A DNA stretch of 64,000 nt, taken from Hypericum androsaemum (Eukaryota; Streptophyta; Magnoliopsida; Malpighiales; Hypericaceae). The notes beneath the pieces were generated by a model. The model ran no database searches. It was not told where the DNA came from and worked only from the letters and a program-made list of their open reading frames with translations. The stretch covers positions 14,380,428 to 14,444,427 of the forward strand of contig OZ023194.1 in the NCBI GenBank assembly GCA_963995505.1, in the 5' to 3' direction. This document shows positions 21,533 to 34,203 of this stretch, piece by piece; the first letter of the stretch is position 1; each line of letters opens with the position of its first letter. The position numbers and the translations under genes were made by a program.

Positions 21533-22658
21533 TGGGTTTTGGATTAGGGATGTAGATGGGTAGGGTAGGATATTGGTAGGACCCTACCCATATCATAGTC
21601 TGGAGAGCTGGATCCATACCATATCATTAGATTCTTGAAAAAATTCACTATTAGCTACAAACCCTACCCTCAGGGTCCGCAGGGTCTACAGGGGTCCGAC
21701 CCTTTAATTAAATGCAAGACAGAAACTCAATCGTGACGATAAATCATGTTATAACTTAATCAAGCTTTGCAGTTCCAAATGCATAAACAACTAAAAGAAA
21801 ATAAAAAAGCTTCGAGGTTCTATTATTTTTGGAAGAAAATAGAAAGGCACTCGTGTCGATAAATGTAAACAAAAATTCCGAGCTAAAAGCGCCTCAGCTA
21901 GAACTCAAAGCAAAAAGGAGGCGGATCACAACTTAATAAAGCTTTGAGGTCCCATTCTTCAAGATGTCTTCAAGCTGGTTCTGTAATAATAATATAATAA
22001 ATATGTGAAGATTAATCATAAAATATCTAGTATATTAGTAAAGAAAATTAGAATTATATGTATCTCGAATTTCGGAGTCAATATCATCAATAACTGAAGC
22101 ATATTCCAGAATATTTGAGAACTCTATTACAAGTGAAAAATAATATTAGCAACACTTATTCACTTAAACTTAAACATAATAAGGGTCTAATTAGGTTTTC
22201 AGTATATTATTATTATTATTATTAAGGGTCTAATTAGGGTCTATTTAGGGTATAAATAGGGTAGGGTCTAAAATAGGGTAGGATCTAAAATAAAGTAAAA
22301 GGGTAAGGGCAGGGTAAAAATTTACAGGATTCATATCCTACCCTATACCCCACCTCTAAAAGTGGACTCATACCTATACCCTACCCTAGACCCAGTCAAA
22401 GTTAACAGACTATCGACCCGCAAGGTAAGAGTAGGGTCCAACCCATGGGGTATGGGTATTTCTGCCATCCCTATTTTGGATTGAGTGGGGACAACATAAA
22501 AGTCGTCCCCATGAAGGAGTTTTCATTTAGACCATCAGATTTCATTAAAAACTGTGTCTACAGATCTGACAGACATTAAAAATCGTGTCTATAAGTATAA
22601 TGACTTGATCTATTTCAGTAGGGACAACTCTTGTCTTGTCCCCACTTAATCCGAACCC
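21533..22658. mobile_element. MITE-like inverted-repeat element interrupted by a hAT insertion
   Basis: If the hAT element at 21545-22473 and one target copy are removed, the flanks form inverted ends. The left is GGGTTTTGGATTGAGTGGGGACAA; the right, inverted, is GGGTTCGGATTAAGTGGGGACAA (ending at 22658). Internal copies of GTCGTCCCC and TTGTCCC are also inverted. The parent element would be about 190 bp. No target duplication was identified and the superfamily is unknown. Confidence 0.55.
21545..22473. mobile_element. Non-autonomous hAT element, 8-bp TSD
   Basis: Ends TAGGGATG and CATCCCTA are flanked by perfect 8-bp TTTTGGAT (21537-21544 and 22474-22481), the hAT signature. Subterminal regions are filled with ACCCTACCC and GGGTAGGGT motifs in both orientations, as expected for hAT transposase-binding repeats. 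929 bp, AT-rich interior, no transposase. Confidence 0.88.
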
Positions 22659-22847
22659 GATTTTCTCTAGTTATTACGAGGAATTTTCTTAACCTCGCAA
22701 CGGATCCCGATCCTGCAACGAATCTATTTGTGTTATTAATGACTAATAGATTTAATGAAGTCTGACTTGAAAGATTCGCTATTTAATTCTAAATAAGTAA
22801 AATGTTGTACGAATTTAATGTCTCGTTGTTTAATTTCAAAGGATTAA

Positions 22848-24087
22848 TGTTAGGTATGGAGCCTGAGTACGAGTGAAGTATTCGGTTGGTTCGAGTGAAG
22901 AACTGTGAGGATGGCTCGAGTGAAGAGCACGAGGGTCGTGTGGCTCGAGTGAAGAGCCTTGGGATGATCGGGGGCGATCGGGTCAAGCGTCGAGTGAAGA
23001 CGAAGCTAGATGAAGAGTCGAGTGAAGACGAAGCTAGATGAAGCATCGAGTGAAGACGAAGCTAGATAAAGCATCGAGTGAAGATGAAGCAAAGGCACTG
23101 CCTGGCGCCAGCCAACGACCGATCGCTGGTTGCTCGTCACAGGGGATTCTGGGCTAGGCCACTGGTGGTCGCCAGTTGATTCGCGATCGCCAGTTCAGCC
23201 GAGAAAGCTGCTGAAGTTGGACCAAAATGCCCCTCCTGACTCCCAAATAGTTGCATAGGTTGTGGGCACTATAAATACCCTCCTTGGCCTCCCATTTGAT
23301 GAGTGAACTCCTAGAGAAAGGGTTGCCCAACCCTCCAAGTGAAGGAGGGTTGTCCATGGCAAAGAGAGTGAGAGGGAAAGAGGAGAAGCTCTCCAAGTGA
23401 AGGAGAGTGGTTTATGTCCCCCAAAGTTGCCCAACCCGATTGAAGGATTGTCTCCAAGTGAAGGAGGTTGAGAAGAGGAAGAAGACCTCTAAGTGAAGGA
23501 GGAGAAGAAGAAGACCCAAGAAGAAGGGTTGCCTCCAAGTAAATGAGGAGGAGAAGAAGAACTCCAAGTGAAGGGCAAACCCAAGAAGAAGGGTTAGCCA
23601 TCTTGAGTGAAGGAGATGGTGCTCTCCGAGTGAAGGAGAGTTGTCCGACGTATGGGTAGAGCCTGAGTGAAGGGCCTTACCAAGAAGAAAGGTTAGCCAC
23701 TCCGAGTGAAGGAGGTGGTGCTCTCCGAGTGAAGAAAAATTTGTCCGAAGAGTGGGTAGAGCCCAAACATAGGATTTTGCCAATAGTGAGAGCTCACAAG
23801 AGTGTGGGTAGCCTATGGTGAGAAGAGGAGGAGAGAGTGAGCCGAGTGAAGGTATCCATTATTGTGAGAGCGAGTGAAGCTCGAGCGTGATATAGTGGAA
23901 TCTCTCATGGCTTGGAAGCCCCTGGATGCAGATCGTTGTGGATCGAACCGGGTAACCAAATTTTTGTGTCTCTCCTTGTTCTTTTTTTGTGCTTTGGTTT
24001 GTTGTGCTTCTCGTGGTTATTGTGGTTTGCTCGTATGTATTTTTCATTACATTTTTTGGGTCCACGGGAAGTGGGTAATTTCTCCAA
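22848..24087 (+). repeat. 5' LTR of the decayed Copia element
   Basis: About 1240 bp, dominated by short GAGTGAAG and AAGTGAAGGAG motifs recurring every 15-40 bp. This leaves long but meaningless frames on the minus strand. Confidence 0.85.
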
Positions 24088-25812
24088 TAACTGGTATCAG
24101 AGCCCCGGTTATGGCGTGGTGAGAACAACCATGATGTATGAAGTGAAGTCACCCGTGGAGAACTTCGACGACATGAAGGAAGAGGAGTGGAAGCTCCTAG
24201 ACTAAAAAGTGACGAGTGTAGTGTGCTTGTCATTGTCTAGGAGTGTGATGACTGAGGAGGGTGCATTGTATGCGATGAGGAATGCCTATGAGAGCATTGG
24301 TCTTGTGAGTACGACGGAAGATGCGGAGTAGCATTGTCGACTTGGCCATGTGTGTGAGAAGAGGATGAGGGTGCTTTATTCAAGAGAGAACCTCCCAAGC
24401 TTGAAGACTGTAGAGGTGGTTCTTCGTGAGCCTTATGATCTCGAGGAGCGAAAAGTGAGATTTTTGAGAGGTAGCAGTTTCTGAAAAGATGAGAAGCTTG
24501 AATTGGTCCAAGTGAAGGGATCGACACCGGTGGCATCCTTAGGTGGTTCGTGCTACAAGACCTCCTTAGATGAGAATGGTCTTGAGGTGTGCTTGAGATC
24601 AAAAAATGGCAGAGAGTACAAGCTCTAATAGTTCAAAAAGTACTGTGAAACGAAGACAGTAGCTGGAAACTCCAAAGAAGATGGCATCGTAGAGAAGATG
24701 AACACGACAACCAATGAGAGAGCTAGAGCCATGCGAGTAAAGCATGGGCTACCGAACATGTTGAGGGCAGATAAAGTTAACACCGCCGCTTACTTGATCA
24801 ATAGAGTACCATCAAACCCTTTGGAGAGTGTGATACCGGAGGTGGCTTGGAGTGGGAAGGAGATTGATCTAACTTATCTTCGTATGTTTGGTTGTGTGTC
24901 ATTTTTCCATGTTGATGCAGATGAGAAGAGCAAGCAAGATGCCGAATACATGGAGAAGGATGAGGGGAGCGTTGCTAATGATGGGAGTTCTAGCAGTGAG
25001 ATGGTCGAGAGAGACATCTCGAACTTGGGTGGGAGCAAGAATGTACTGAATGGCCAGGAGGCCAGTGAGGAGAAGGTAAAACCAAGTTCCCCACCGCCAG
25101 TGGTTTCACAACAGAAAGTGAAGGTAGTTCATCGCAGTGGTTCTCGCCTGCCAACTACTATCTCTTGTCGATAGGTGGTGAGCCAGGAGATTATGCAAAG
25201 GCACAGCGGAGTGAGCTTGTGCGTGAGCAGATGCTTACAAAGAGTGAGAAGATGGAGTCGTTGAGTGCCAACGATACTTGGAGACTAGTCAAACTCCATA
25301 GTGGCATGCCATGGCATAATCAGGAGGCTAGAAGAGTTTGTGTGGCAAAGGAGAACGAGTGTTGCAAGGAGAGAGCTCAGAAGCGGAAGACTCCAGGCGG
25401 GTGGTCGTGTGGGGTATGCAAAGGAGCGTACAAGACCAGTGATAGCAGATTCGGTGGGAGTTGTGAGAAGACTTTTGAGGAATCCTGGAAAGCAACGTGA
25501 GAAGACAAAGAAGTGGGTGCCCGTCTACTTGACAAGCTTTGTAGAGGAAGGTTGGAGCACCGATTGGGATGAAGGTCACCTAGTGACGAGTGATTGATGA
25601 AGAGGTTAGTCTCCGAGTAGAAGATTGTCTAGTGATGAGAATCGCCTAGTGAGAGTTGGTTCGTGGATGTGGTTAGTCTTCGGGTGGGAGACTGACAAGT
25701 GAGGATTGCCGAGTGACGGGTGATGAGTCTCTGGGTGGGAGATTATCAAGTGAAGAAGATAGTCGCCTAGTGACGGGTGGCTCGTGTGGAGGTCAGTCTC
25801 CAGGTGGAAGAT

Positions 25813-27027
25813 TCTTGGGTATGAAGCCTGAGTACGAGTGGAGTATTCAGTTGGTTCGAGTGAAGAACTGTGAGGATGGCTCGAGTGAAGAGCACGAGGG
25901 TCGTGTGGCTCGAATGAAGAGCACGAGGATCGTGTGGCTTGAGTGAAGAGTCTTGGAATGATCGGGTCAAGCTTCGAGTGAAGACGAAGCTAAATGAAGC
26001 TTCGAGTGAAGATGAAGCTGAGGCACTGGCGGACGCCAGCTAACTAGTTGGCATTAGTGGCACTGGCGGGCGCCAACCAACTAGCGATCGCTAGTTGCTC
26101 ATCACATGGGATTCTGGGTTGAGGCCACTGGCGATCGCCAGTTCAGCCAGGAAAGCTGCTGAAGTTGGACCAAAATACCCCTCACGAGCCCCAAATAGTT
26201 ACCTAGGTTATGGGCACTATAAATACCCTCATTGACCTCCCATTTGATGAGTGAAACCCTAGAGAAAGGGTTGCCCAACCTTCCAAGTGAAGGAGGGTTG
26301 TCTATGACGAAGAGAGTGAGAGGGAAAGATGAGAAGCTCTCCAAGTGAAGGAGAGTGACCCATGTCTCCCAAAGTTTCCCAACCCGAGTAAAGGATTGTC
26401 TCCAAGTGAAAGAGGTGGAGAAGAGGAAGAAGACCTCCAAGTGAAGGAGGAGAAGAAGAAGACCCAAGAAGAAGGTTTGTCTCCAAGTGAAGGAGGAGGA
26501 GAAGAAGAACTTTAAGTGAAGGGCAAACCCAAGAAGAAGGGTTAGCCACCCTAAGTGAAGGAGGTGGTGCTCTCCGAGTGAAGAAGAGTTGTCCGACGTG
26601 TGGGTAGAGCCCGAGTGAAGGGCCTTACCAAGAATAAGGGTTAACCACTCCGAGTGAAGGAGGTAGTGCTCTCCGAGTGAAGGAGAATTTATCCGAAGAG
26701 TGGGAAGAGCCCATGCCTAGGGTTTTACCAATAGTGAGAGCTCCCAAGAGTGTGGGTATATGGTGAGAAGAGGAGGAGAGAGTGAGCCGAGTGAAGGCAT
26801 CCATTGTTGTGAGAGCCAGTGAAGCTCGAGCGTGATATAATGGAATCTCTCCTGACTTGGAAGCCCCTGAATGTAGATCGTTGTGGATCGAATCGGGTAA
26901 CTAAATTTTTGTATCCCTCCTTGTGCTTTCTTTATGCTTTGGTTCGTTGTGCTTGTCGTAGTTATTGTAGTTTAGTCGTATGTATTTTTCCTTACGTTGT
27001 TTGGGTCCACGGATAATTTCTCCAACA
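25813..27027 (+). repeat. 3' LTR of the decayed Copia element
   Basis: The counterpart of 22848-24087, clearly diverged, with its first bases altered (TCTTGGGTATG for TGTTAGGTATG). The level of difference indicates an old insertion. Confidence 0.82.
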
Positions 27028-27030
27028 ACA

Positions 27031-27842
27031 ATTCGTCTCCCCACTATCTAATAATCCACAACTACCAATACGTATATTGATTCAAAAAATATATACACAA
27101 TATGTTTGTGGGCGCTTGTACGATGATCATTAAAATAGTCTACACTGCAAAATTTCCATAAAATTGAATCTGAAATGAGTTAATAACAAATTTGAATTCA
27201 CTTAAAAAATTAGATTCTATGGATATAAAATATCATTTTTTCAAAAAGTAAAAATTTTACATCATAAATATACCTACAAAAGATTTAACTCTAAATTTTT
27301 ATCAAATTGTCAATTTGACATTATGCTATTATGTTGAATGCCCTTTGACACGTAAGTCGAGATTGAAGAAAATTGAGATCGTTACCCAAACATTAAAAGG
27401 CTAAAATACTCGGCTCAGTTGATTTGTAATGGTTTGGCATGCAGCTAATAACAAACGAAATCGTACTTGGATTCTGTGAGTTTTTTTCTCTCTTAAATGT
27501 TATTATTCATCATAAGGCCATACCAATTGTGCAAAATATACTATATTATTATTGTCGTTAAAAACTTACAATTCCTTAAAATGTCCTAAAAATATTCGAC
27601 CATCTAAAGAACATACAACAACCTTAGATAAATAATATCTTTGCCAAGTGCTCGTAGGCAGATAATGTTCGACTATCTGTGAGTTGTCGTCCAGTATTAG
27701 AGTCGAATGGTCCTAATTTCTTGATGTATTCTTATTAATATAACATAAAATAAGATATTTGTATGTGGTACTTTCTAACTACCATGATACTAGTCTTGGA
27801 GATTGCGCAGAAAAGTGGAAGACTGGCTCCTAACCTATAGTA
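27031..27842. other. AT-rich intergenic spacer
   Basis: I see no gene, RNA gene or defined repeat here. Confidence 0.6.
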
Positions 27843-27847
27843 CTCTG

Positions 27848-28969
27848 TGTTGGAGAATTGGTTTATTAACCAAGGAAGAGATGGCCCAATACAAGTGAGT
27901 GTATTGGACTTTGGCCCAAATATTTAATTAGAGGGAGAATCCTAATTAAATATAATAACTAAGTAATTAGTGGGCAACTTTGAGCTAATTTATTTGAAGG
28001 TCACACCAATTGGTTTTGGGTGTTTATGAGATCAATACGAAGCTTGTTGATAGAGCTTCGTAACGATATATAACACTTGCGAAAATCCAATTCTCGGGGT
28101 GAATAAAAATTGGCTTTAAAGTGGTATGGTTGTTATTAAAATAAGCACAATCCCACATTGGTTAGCGCACCATGCTGAGACAAGTTTATAAGGGACTAGA
28201 AGTCTAGCATGGGTAAACTGGTGGAGAAGGGAGAGGCTCCTCGCGCCGTCCGTCCGGCTTGGCTCGGCACGCACGCACGCCCGCGCACGCGCGCCCCGCC
28301 CCGTCCCGGGCCGGGCCGGGCTCGGGCTCGGGTGCGGGTGCGGGGTGCAGGATTGTGGGTCCCAAAAAGTCCTCTGGGCTTCTTGGACTTCCGTTTGGAC
28401 AAGCCTACGTTCTGGAACCTTCTCTTGCCAGCTGCCATTTGAATTTAAATTCGAATTTTAAATTCATGAGAGTAACAGCCTATTTATGTTGGGGGTTTTA
28501 TGGGTCTTGTAACAGCCCAGATTTGGCTGTTGGAGGTCCAAGGCTGCCTATAAAAGGAGCCCACCTCCTTCATTCCATATCACCCTAGCTCTTCATCTCT
28601 TCAGAGCTCTCTACTTCTCCCTCCTTAGCATAGCATTTCTCACTTTCATTGTGTCGGAGTTCTAAGGCTACGAAAGGTTCGAAAGGTGTGCTATAGTGCT
28701 TCCTATAGTACTCGTGATTGGGCGTTGTACCTTGGGAGCTCTATTACCCACGGAGGCCTGAAGCATATAGGCGGGTAATAAGAGTTTAAGGGCACACGGT
28801 AAAACTGTGGCCTCGTCCAGGATAGCATCCGAAATCCATAGCTTGAAGAAGACGGTTTTACACACTTACTCACAAGTGTGATCGTGAGCATACTTCTACC
28901 TTTCTCTTTTGTATTGCTTATGTTTATTTACTCGAGTTAAAACCATAATTTACTTATATGTGTCTAACA
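27848..28969 (+). repeat. 5' LTR of the full-length Copia element (27.8 kb)
   Basis: 1122 bp. It contains TCCCACATTGG upstream of a promoter-like region, a CG-rich low-complexity stretch (about 28265-28345) and a CCTATAAAAGG TATA region (about 28550). Frames in it are not genes. Confidence 0.9.
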
Positions 28970-29494
28970 ATCTTAAACTCTTATTAGTATTAGTAAATTA
29001 TGGTATTCAAGCATATTTGGTATCGAAAATTACTGAGTACCGTATAAACATATACTTGTAATCTGCTTCTGCCAAAAACGTTTCTATGCAACAATTTTAA
29101 TTTACGAAATCAATTAATTGACCGTAAAGTGGTGGTGATTACATTCTCTGTAACTGTTAGTGCAATAAATTTATTTAAATATAAAGCTACTGCGTTAACT
29201 TATTTCTGGGTGGAAGTTAAATAGCTTTATTCCAAGTAATGTTGTTATGAATTGTCTTCTACCGTTTCAGTTTTAATTGTCTCTGTTCACCTATTTCTAG
29301 CGAATCTTTAGTGGGACTATTTAAAGTGTGAAATATTAATCACGCATTTTTATTGGGTAGATCTAGTCATCCGATTTTGGTGGGAAACGTGGGCTTGGCC
29401 CATAATTACAATCTATATATATACAACGTGTTGGGTTTTTTGTTGGTATCAAACCCATTACTTACAAAAGCTTATTTTGGTGATTTAGATCATT

Positions 29495-32400
29495 ATGGCT
29501 GATAACAACTCTCCCCCACTCAACAACTCCGGTGCGACGAACACCACGAATGACAACTTGAACGAGGAGGTTCCTGTTGTGAGGGCTAGCGGCGCTGAGG
29601 CCGTGATGCCGGGTCATAGACACCCAATGCCACTGCCGTACTCTCATCTTGAGAAACCGGAAAAGTTCAAGAGTGGAAATTTCAAGAGATGGCAACAAAA
29701 AATGTTGTTCTACTTGACCGCCTTGAACTTTAGCCGGTATGTCAAGGAAGAGAAACCAAAAGAGAATGTGAGTGATCCGCATCAAACTGCGATCCACAGC
29801 GCATGGGTACATGAAGATTACCTATGTCGCAACTATATATTGGGTTCTCTCGATGATTCGCTTTACGGCGTCTACTATACCAAAAAAATGTCTAAGGATC
29901 TTTGGGAATCGTTGGAGCACAAATATAAAGTTGACGATGCCGGTGCAAAGAAATTTGTGGCCGGGCGCTTCCACGACTATCGGATGGTCGATGGAAAGAG
30001 CGTTGTGGAACAATGCAAAGAGCTGCAATTGATCTTTCATGATCTTGCAACCGAGGAAATGGCCATCAATGATGCCCTCCAAGTGGCGATGGTGATTGAG
30101 AAATTACCGCCATCTTGGAAGGACTTCAAGATGTACCTCAAGCACAAGAGGAAGAAGATGACTCTCGAGGACCTTATCCGAAGGTTGCGCATCGAGCAAG
30201 ACAACCGAAAGGTTGATAAGAAACCAAGTGGCATGGTTGCTAAGGCCAATGTGGTCGAGACCGGGGGGAGCTCCCGTGGGAACAAGCGGAAACGCTCAAA
30301 TGACTCCAAGGGAGATGCTCAGAACAAGAGCTTTACTGGTGCCTGCTTTGTTTGCAACAAGACCGGCCATCGTGCCAAAGATTGCTACAAACGTCTAGCC
30401 GCGGAGGGTAAGAAGACGGCAGGACCAAGCAAGGGCAAGAAGAAGAAGCCCGCCAATGCTAACATTGCGGAGGCTAGCTTGAGCTCCGACCTCGATGAAA
30501 TGCACCTCACGGCTGTTGTGTCCGAGGTGAACCTCGTGGGTGGGAACTCGAAGGAATGGTGGGTGGACACGGGGGCTACCCGCCATATTTGTGCCAACAA
30601 TTGGATGTTCAAGACCTATCAACCGGTCGATGATGAGAACTGCTACATGGGAAATTCTGCAGTCTCGAAGGTTGAAGGCAAGGGGACGGTCATGCTGAAG
30701 ATGACCTCGGGCAAGGAGCTGACCTTGACTGATGTGCTGCATGTGCCCGAGATTCGAAAGAATCTTATCTCCGGAGTGGTGCTCAACAAGAGGGGCTTTC
30801 GGCTTGTGTTCGAGTCTGACAAGGTCATCATGTCCAAGGGAGGGATGTTCGTTGGCAAGGGCTACTTGACCAACAATCTTTTTAAGATGAGTGTAATGAC
30901 TTTAGCTCCGAAGGCAAAGTCTAGTGATAAGATTGATGTGGGTGCCGCCAATAAGGCTAGCACTAGCAATAATGTAATGAATGTTGCCGATAAGGCCAAT
31001 GAGAAAGTGAAGGTTGCTTATTCTCGGGATTCATTATATTTATGGCATGGTAGACTAGGTCATGTGAACTATAAGTCTTTGCAAAGGCTAATATCACTTA
31101 ACCTACTACCAAAGTTTAACATCGATCACAAACATAAGTGCGAGACTTGTGTTGAGGCCAAGTACGCCAAAGCATCTTCCCACTCGATTGAGCGAAGCAC
31201 GGAACCGTTGGATTTAATCCACACCGATGTGTGTGATTTAAAATACGTACAAATGCGTGGCGGTAAAAATTATTTTATAACTTTTATCGACGATTGTACG
31301 AGGTATTGCTATGTCTACTTGATGAGAAGTAAAGACGAAGCAATAGACATGTTCATTCACTATAAGAATGAAGTTGAGAACCAACTTGGCAAGAAGATCA
31401 AAAATCTTCGAAGTGACCGAGGTGGTGAATATGAATCTCCATTTGCACAAGTTTGTGCCGAGAATGGAATCGTTCATCAAACCACGGCGCCTTATTCTCC
31501 CGAGCAAAATGGAATTGCGGAAAGGAAGAATAGGACGCTTAAGGAAATGATGAATGCGATGCTTATTAGTTCCGGATTACCAAGGAATTTGTGGGGGGAA
31601 GCGGTGCTTTCGGCCAACTATGTGCTCAACAGGGTACCACATAAAAAGTTGGATAAAACACCTTACGAATTATGGAAAGGTCATGCGCCTAAATTCCTAA
31701 GGGTTTGGGGATGTCTTGCTAAGGTTCCGATCCCACCTCCTAAAAGGACAAGGATAGGACCCAAGACGGTGGATTGTGTGTTTATCGGTTATGCACAAGA
31801 TAGTGCTGCATATCGATTCTTGGTACATAAGTCAGATAACTCTGATATCCACGTAAATACTATCATAGAAGCTAGGGATGCTTCATTCTTTGAGAAAATC
31901 TTTCCTCACAAAGCTCGAACTGGTGTTGACCATCAAGTTGACCAAAGTGGGAGCAATATGGGGGGAGAGGAACCTCAAGATGAAGGTGAAGAGCCTAGGC
32001 GTGGGAAAAGGGCTAGAAAAGAAAAGTCCTTCGGATCAGATTTCCTAACATATCTGTTAGAGAAGGATCCAGTAACCTACAAAGAAGCAATGTCTTCTAC
32101 AGACTCTGCTCTTTGGAAGGAAGCGGTAAATAGTGAGATAGAGTCTATCTTACATAATCACACTTGGGAACTAGTAGATCTACCTCCAGGTAGTAAACCA
32201 CTAGGCCATAAGTGGATCTTCAAAAAGAAGATGAAGCCTGATGGTACAGTGGATAAGTACAAGGCAAGACTTGTTGTTAAAGGCTACAAGCAAACTGAGG
32301 GTGTTGATTATTTTGACACATATGCTCCTGTCTCTAGGAAAACGTCTATTAGGTTAGTCATAGCCTTGGCGGCTTTGTTTAACCTAGAGATCCATCAAAT

Positions 32401-33604
32401 GGATGTGAAGACGGCCTTCCTTAATGGAGATTTGGAAGAGGAGATTTACATGGAACAACCTGAAGGTTTTGTGGTTCCAGGTAAAGAACATAAGGTGTGT
32501 AAACTTGTAAAATCCTTGTATGGACTAAAACAAGCACCTAAACAATGGCACGAAAAGTTTGATAGTGTAATGCTATCTAACGGGTTTCAGATAAACCAAT
32601 GTGATAAATGTGTCTACGTGAAAGGAGATGATAACGACTATGTGATAGTTTGTCTCTACGTAGATGACATGTTGATCGTGGGTAATAATGATAATATCAA
32701 AATTACCAAGAAAATGTTGTCACAAAATTTTGACATGAAAGACTTGGGACAAGCGGATGTAATACTTGGGATGAAAATCACCAAGACTTCAGAAGGTTAC
32801 GCGCTTTCCCAAGGTCACTATGTCGAAAAGATACTTGACAAATTTGATAAAGATAGCAATATAATTGCGAGAACTCCTATGGAAGTGGTGTCGAGTCTCT
32901 GCAAGAATCGCGGAGAGAGTGTGAGACAACTAGAATATTCTAGAGTTATAGGCAGTCTAATGTACCTCATGGACTGTACTAGACCAGATATTGCAAACTC
33001 GGTTAACAGATTATCGAGATATACGAGTAATCCCAATTATGAACATTGGAAAGCGATAGTTAGAGTCCTTAGATACCTAAGGTACACTGCTAACTATGGA
33101 TTACACTATACGAGACATCCAGCCATTCTGGAAGGGTATTCAGACGCGAACTGGATCTCGGACTCCAAGAATATAAAATCCACCAGTGGATACATATTTA
33201 CTTTTGGAGGAGCAGCGGTCTCGTGGAGATCATGCAAACAAACTTGCATTGCTAGATCAACTATGGAATCAGAATTCATAGCGTTGGATCTAGCAGCTGA
33301 AGAGGCGGATTGGCTCCAAAGTTTCTTGGAGGACATCCCGATGTGGTCGAAACCAGTGCCTCCCATTAGCGTGCACTGTGATAGTCAATCAGCTATTGGA
33401 AGAGCACAAAATAATGTGTATAATGGAAAGTCTAGACACATACGTCGTAGACATAAATCTGTGAGAACGTTGTTGAGAACGGGTGTGATATCCTTAGACT
33501 ATGTAAAGTCAAAAGAGAACATCGCGGATCCATTAACTAATGGTCTAACGAGAGACCAAGTTGAGGTATCATTGAGGGGAATGGGATTAAAGCCCACGAA
33601 ATGA
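29495..33604 (+). CDS. Copia gag-pol polyprotein, 1369 aa, intact
   Basis: A single open frame with all Copia domains in order. A UBN2-type gag domain comes first. The CCHC knuckle [14 protein letters not shown] lies near residue 283 and the aspartic protease DTGAT near 357. The pre-integrase [14 protein letters not shown] is followed by an integrase with HTDV (about 575), SDRGGEY (about 640) and NGIAERKN (about 675) giving the DDE triad. Reverse transcriptase has [12 protein letters not shown] and the catalytic YVDD (about 1055). RNase H has SDANW (about 1216), STMESEF and CDSQSAI. Integrase before RT marks Copia (Pseudoviridae-like). No stops or frameshifts, and all catalytic residues I can check are present. 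No separate env. Start chosen at the first ATG after the leader. Confidence 0.93.
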   Translation: MADNNSPPLNNSGATNTTNDNLNEEVPVVRASGAEAVMPGHRHPMPLPYSHLEKPEKFKSGNFKRWQQKMLFYLTALNFSRYVKEEKPKENVSDPHQTAIHSAWVHEDYLCRNYILGSLDDSLYGVYYTKKMSKDLWESLEHKYKVDDAGAKKFVAGRFHDYRMVDGKSVVEQCKELQLIFHDLATEEMAINDALQVAMVIEKLPPSWKDFKMYLKHKRKKMTLEDLIRRLRIEQDNRKVDKKPSGMVAKANVVETGGSSRGNKRKRSNDSKGDAQNKSFTGACFVCNKTGHRAKDCYKRLAAEGKKTAGPSKGKKKKPANANIAEASLSSDLDEMHLTAVVSEVNLVGGNSKEWWVDTGATRHICANNWMFKTYQPVDDENCYMGNSAVSKVEGKGTVMLKMTSGKELTLTDVLHVPEIRKNLISGVVLNKRGFRLVFESDKVIMSKGGMFVGKGYLTNNLFKMSVMTLAPKAKSSDKIDVGAANKASTSNNVMNVADKANEKVKVAYSRDSLYLWHGRLGHVNYKSLQRLISLNLLPKFNIDHKHKCETCVEAKYAKASSHSIERSTEPLDLIHTDVCDLKYVQMRGGKNYFITFIDDCTRYCYVYLMRSKDEAIDMFIHYKNEVENQLGKKIKNLRSDRGGEYESPFAQVCAENGIVHQTTAPYSPEQNGIAERKNRTLKEMMNAMLISSGLPRNLWGEAVLSANYVLNRVPHKKLDKTPYELWKGHAPKFLRVWGCLAKVPIPPPKRTRIGPKTVDCVFIGYAQDSAAYRFLVHKSDNSDIHVNTIIEARDASFFEKIFPHKARTGVDHQVDQSGSNMGGEEPQDEGEEPRRGKRARKEKSFGSDFLTYLLEKDPVTYKEAMSSTDSALWKEAVNSEIESILHNHTWELVDLPPGSKPLGHKWIFKKKMKPDGTVDKYKARLVVKGYKQTEGVDYFDTYAPVSRKTSIRLVIALAALFNLEIHQMDVKTAFLNGDLEEEIYMEQPEGFVVPGKEHKVCKLVKSLYGLKQAPKQWHEKFDSVMLSNGFQINQCDKCVYVKGDDNDYVIVCLYVDDMLIVGNNDNIKITKKMLSQNFDMKDLGQADVILGMKITKTSEGYALSQGHYVEKILDKFDKDSNIIARTPMEVVSSLCKNRGESVRQLEYSRVIGSLMYLMDCTRPDIANSVNRLSRYTSNPNYEHWKAIVRVLRYLRYTANYGLHYTRHPAILEGYSDANWISDSKNIKSTSGYIFTFGGAAVSWRSCKQTCIARSTMESEFIALDLAAEEADWLQSFLEDIPMWSKPVPPISVHCDSQSAIGRAQNNVYNGKSRHIRRRHKSVRTLLRTGVISLDYVKSKENIADPLTNGLTRDQVEVSLRGMGLKPTK

Positions 33605-34203
33605 CCTAAACCCATGATGGCAACCCAACCTGGATCGTAAATCCCGATCTGCAGGTTCAAAGGGATAACCGAATTGTGAGGCTAGGGTCGAACAAAGCAC
33701 TCAGAAAATTGAGTTCCTTGCCTATTCCTATGATGGAAGAGTGATAGACCTGTACATGTGAAGGTTAAGCTTTAAGCTTTTAATGATCCTTATACTTCGA
33801 GTATATATATAAGTGGGGTATGGCAGGATACTCCTTATAAGAGATCACCTATATCGAATGTGAAGGGGCCGCTTCTATGAGATGAGTTAAGGGCTAAATC
33901 TCTAGAGCATTCGATGAAGTTTCCAAGGCAGTCCAGGGCCAAAATGGACAACAACGAAAGAACCAAGTAGTGGTTTGAGAAGGAGTTGTGTGAGTACCTT
34001 TGTCTTGGTATACATGAAACGCCGAACAGTTCAAGGCATCGCGTCCACTGGTTGGCAAGTATATCCGAAGGTATTTCACTAAGGAAGGTTCAAGGCTTTC
34101 AACCACCTTTCCTGATGCAACAAATTCTCGCAGAACTCCAAGTTGCATGTAGCATTGGTAGGCTCATATCATATATAAGCCAATTTGCATTCATGTGGGG
34201 GAT

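Larger units (their letters stand above)
22848..27027 (+). mobile_element. Decayed Copia LTR retrotransposon
   Basis: The LTRs of about 1.2 kb are 22848-24087 and about 25813-27027. Each has a CTATAAATACC TATA region (about 23270 and 26217) and ends TTCTCCAATA or TTCTCCAACA. The primer-binding site TGGTATCAGAGCC is at 24092-24104. The interior of only about 1.7 kb keeps fragments: a gag start (MMYEVKSPVENF, about 24133), the pre-integrase motif HCRLGHVCEKRM (about 24331, just after a stop), an integrase tail (AAYLINRVPS...RMFGCVSFF, 24785-24905) and an RT start (TWRLVKLHSGMPW). Most of gag, protease, RT and RNase H is deleted. No clean target duplication. Confidence 0.8.

Noticed and set aside
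21545..22473. AGGGT/ACCCT runs resembling interstitial telomere repeats
   Set aside because: The motif is GGGTAGGGTA and ACCCTACCC rather than TTTAGGG arrays, and it sits in hAT subterminal regions with an 8-bp duplication.
22789..24233. Many overlapping minus-strand frames of 80-125 codons
   Set aside because: They are antisense reads of the motif-rich Copia LTR, reappearing at 26102-26549 in the other LTR.
28196..28865. Arg/Pro/Ala-rich frames on both strands
   Set aside because: They are located in the Copia 5' LTR and duplicated at 34472-35356 in the 3' LTR; composition reflects the GC-rich tract.
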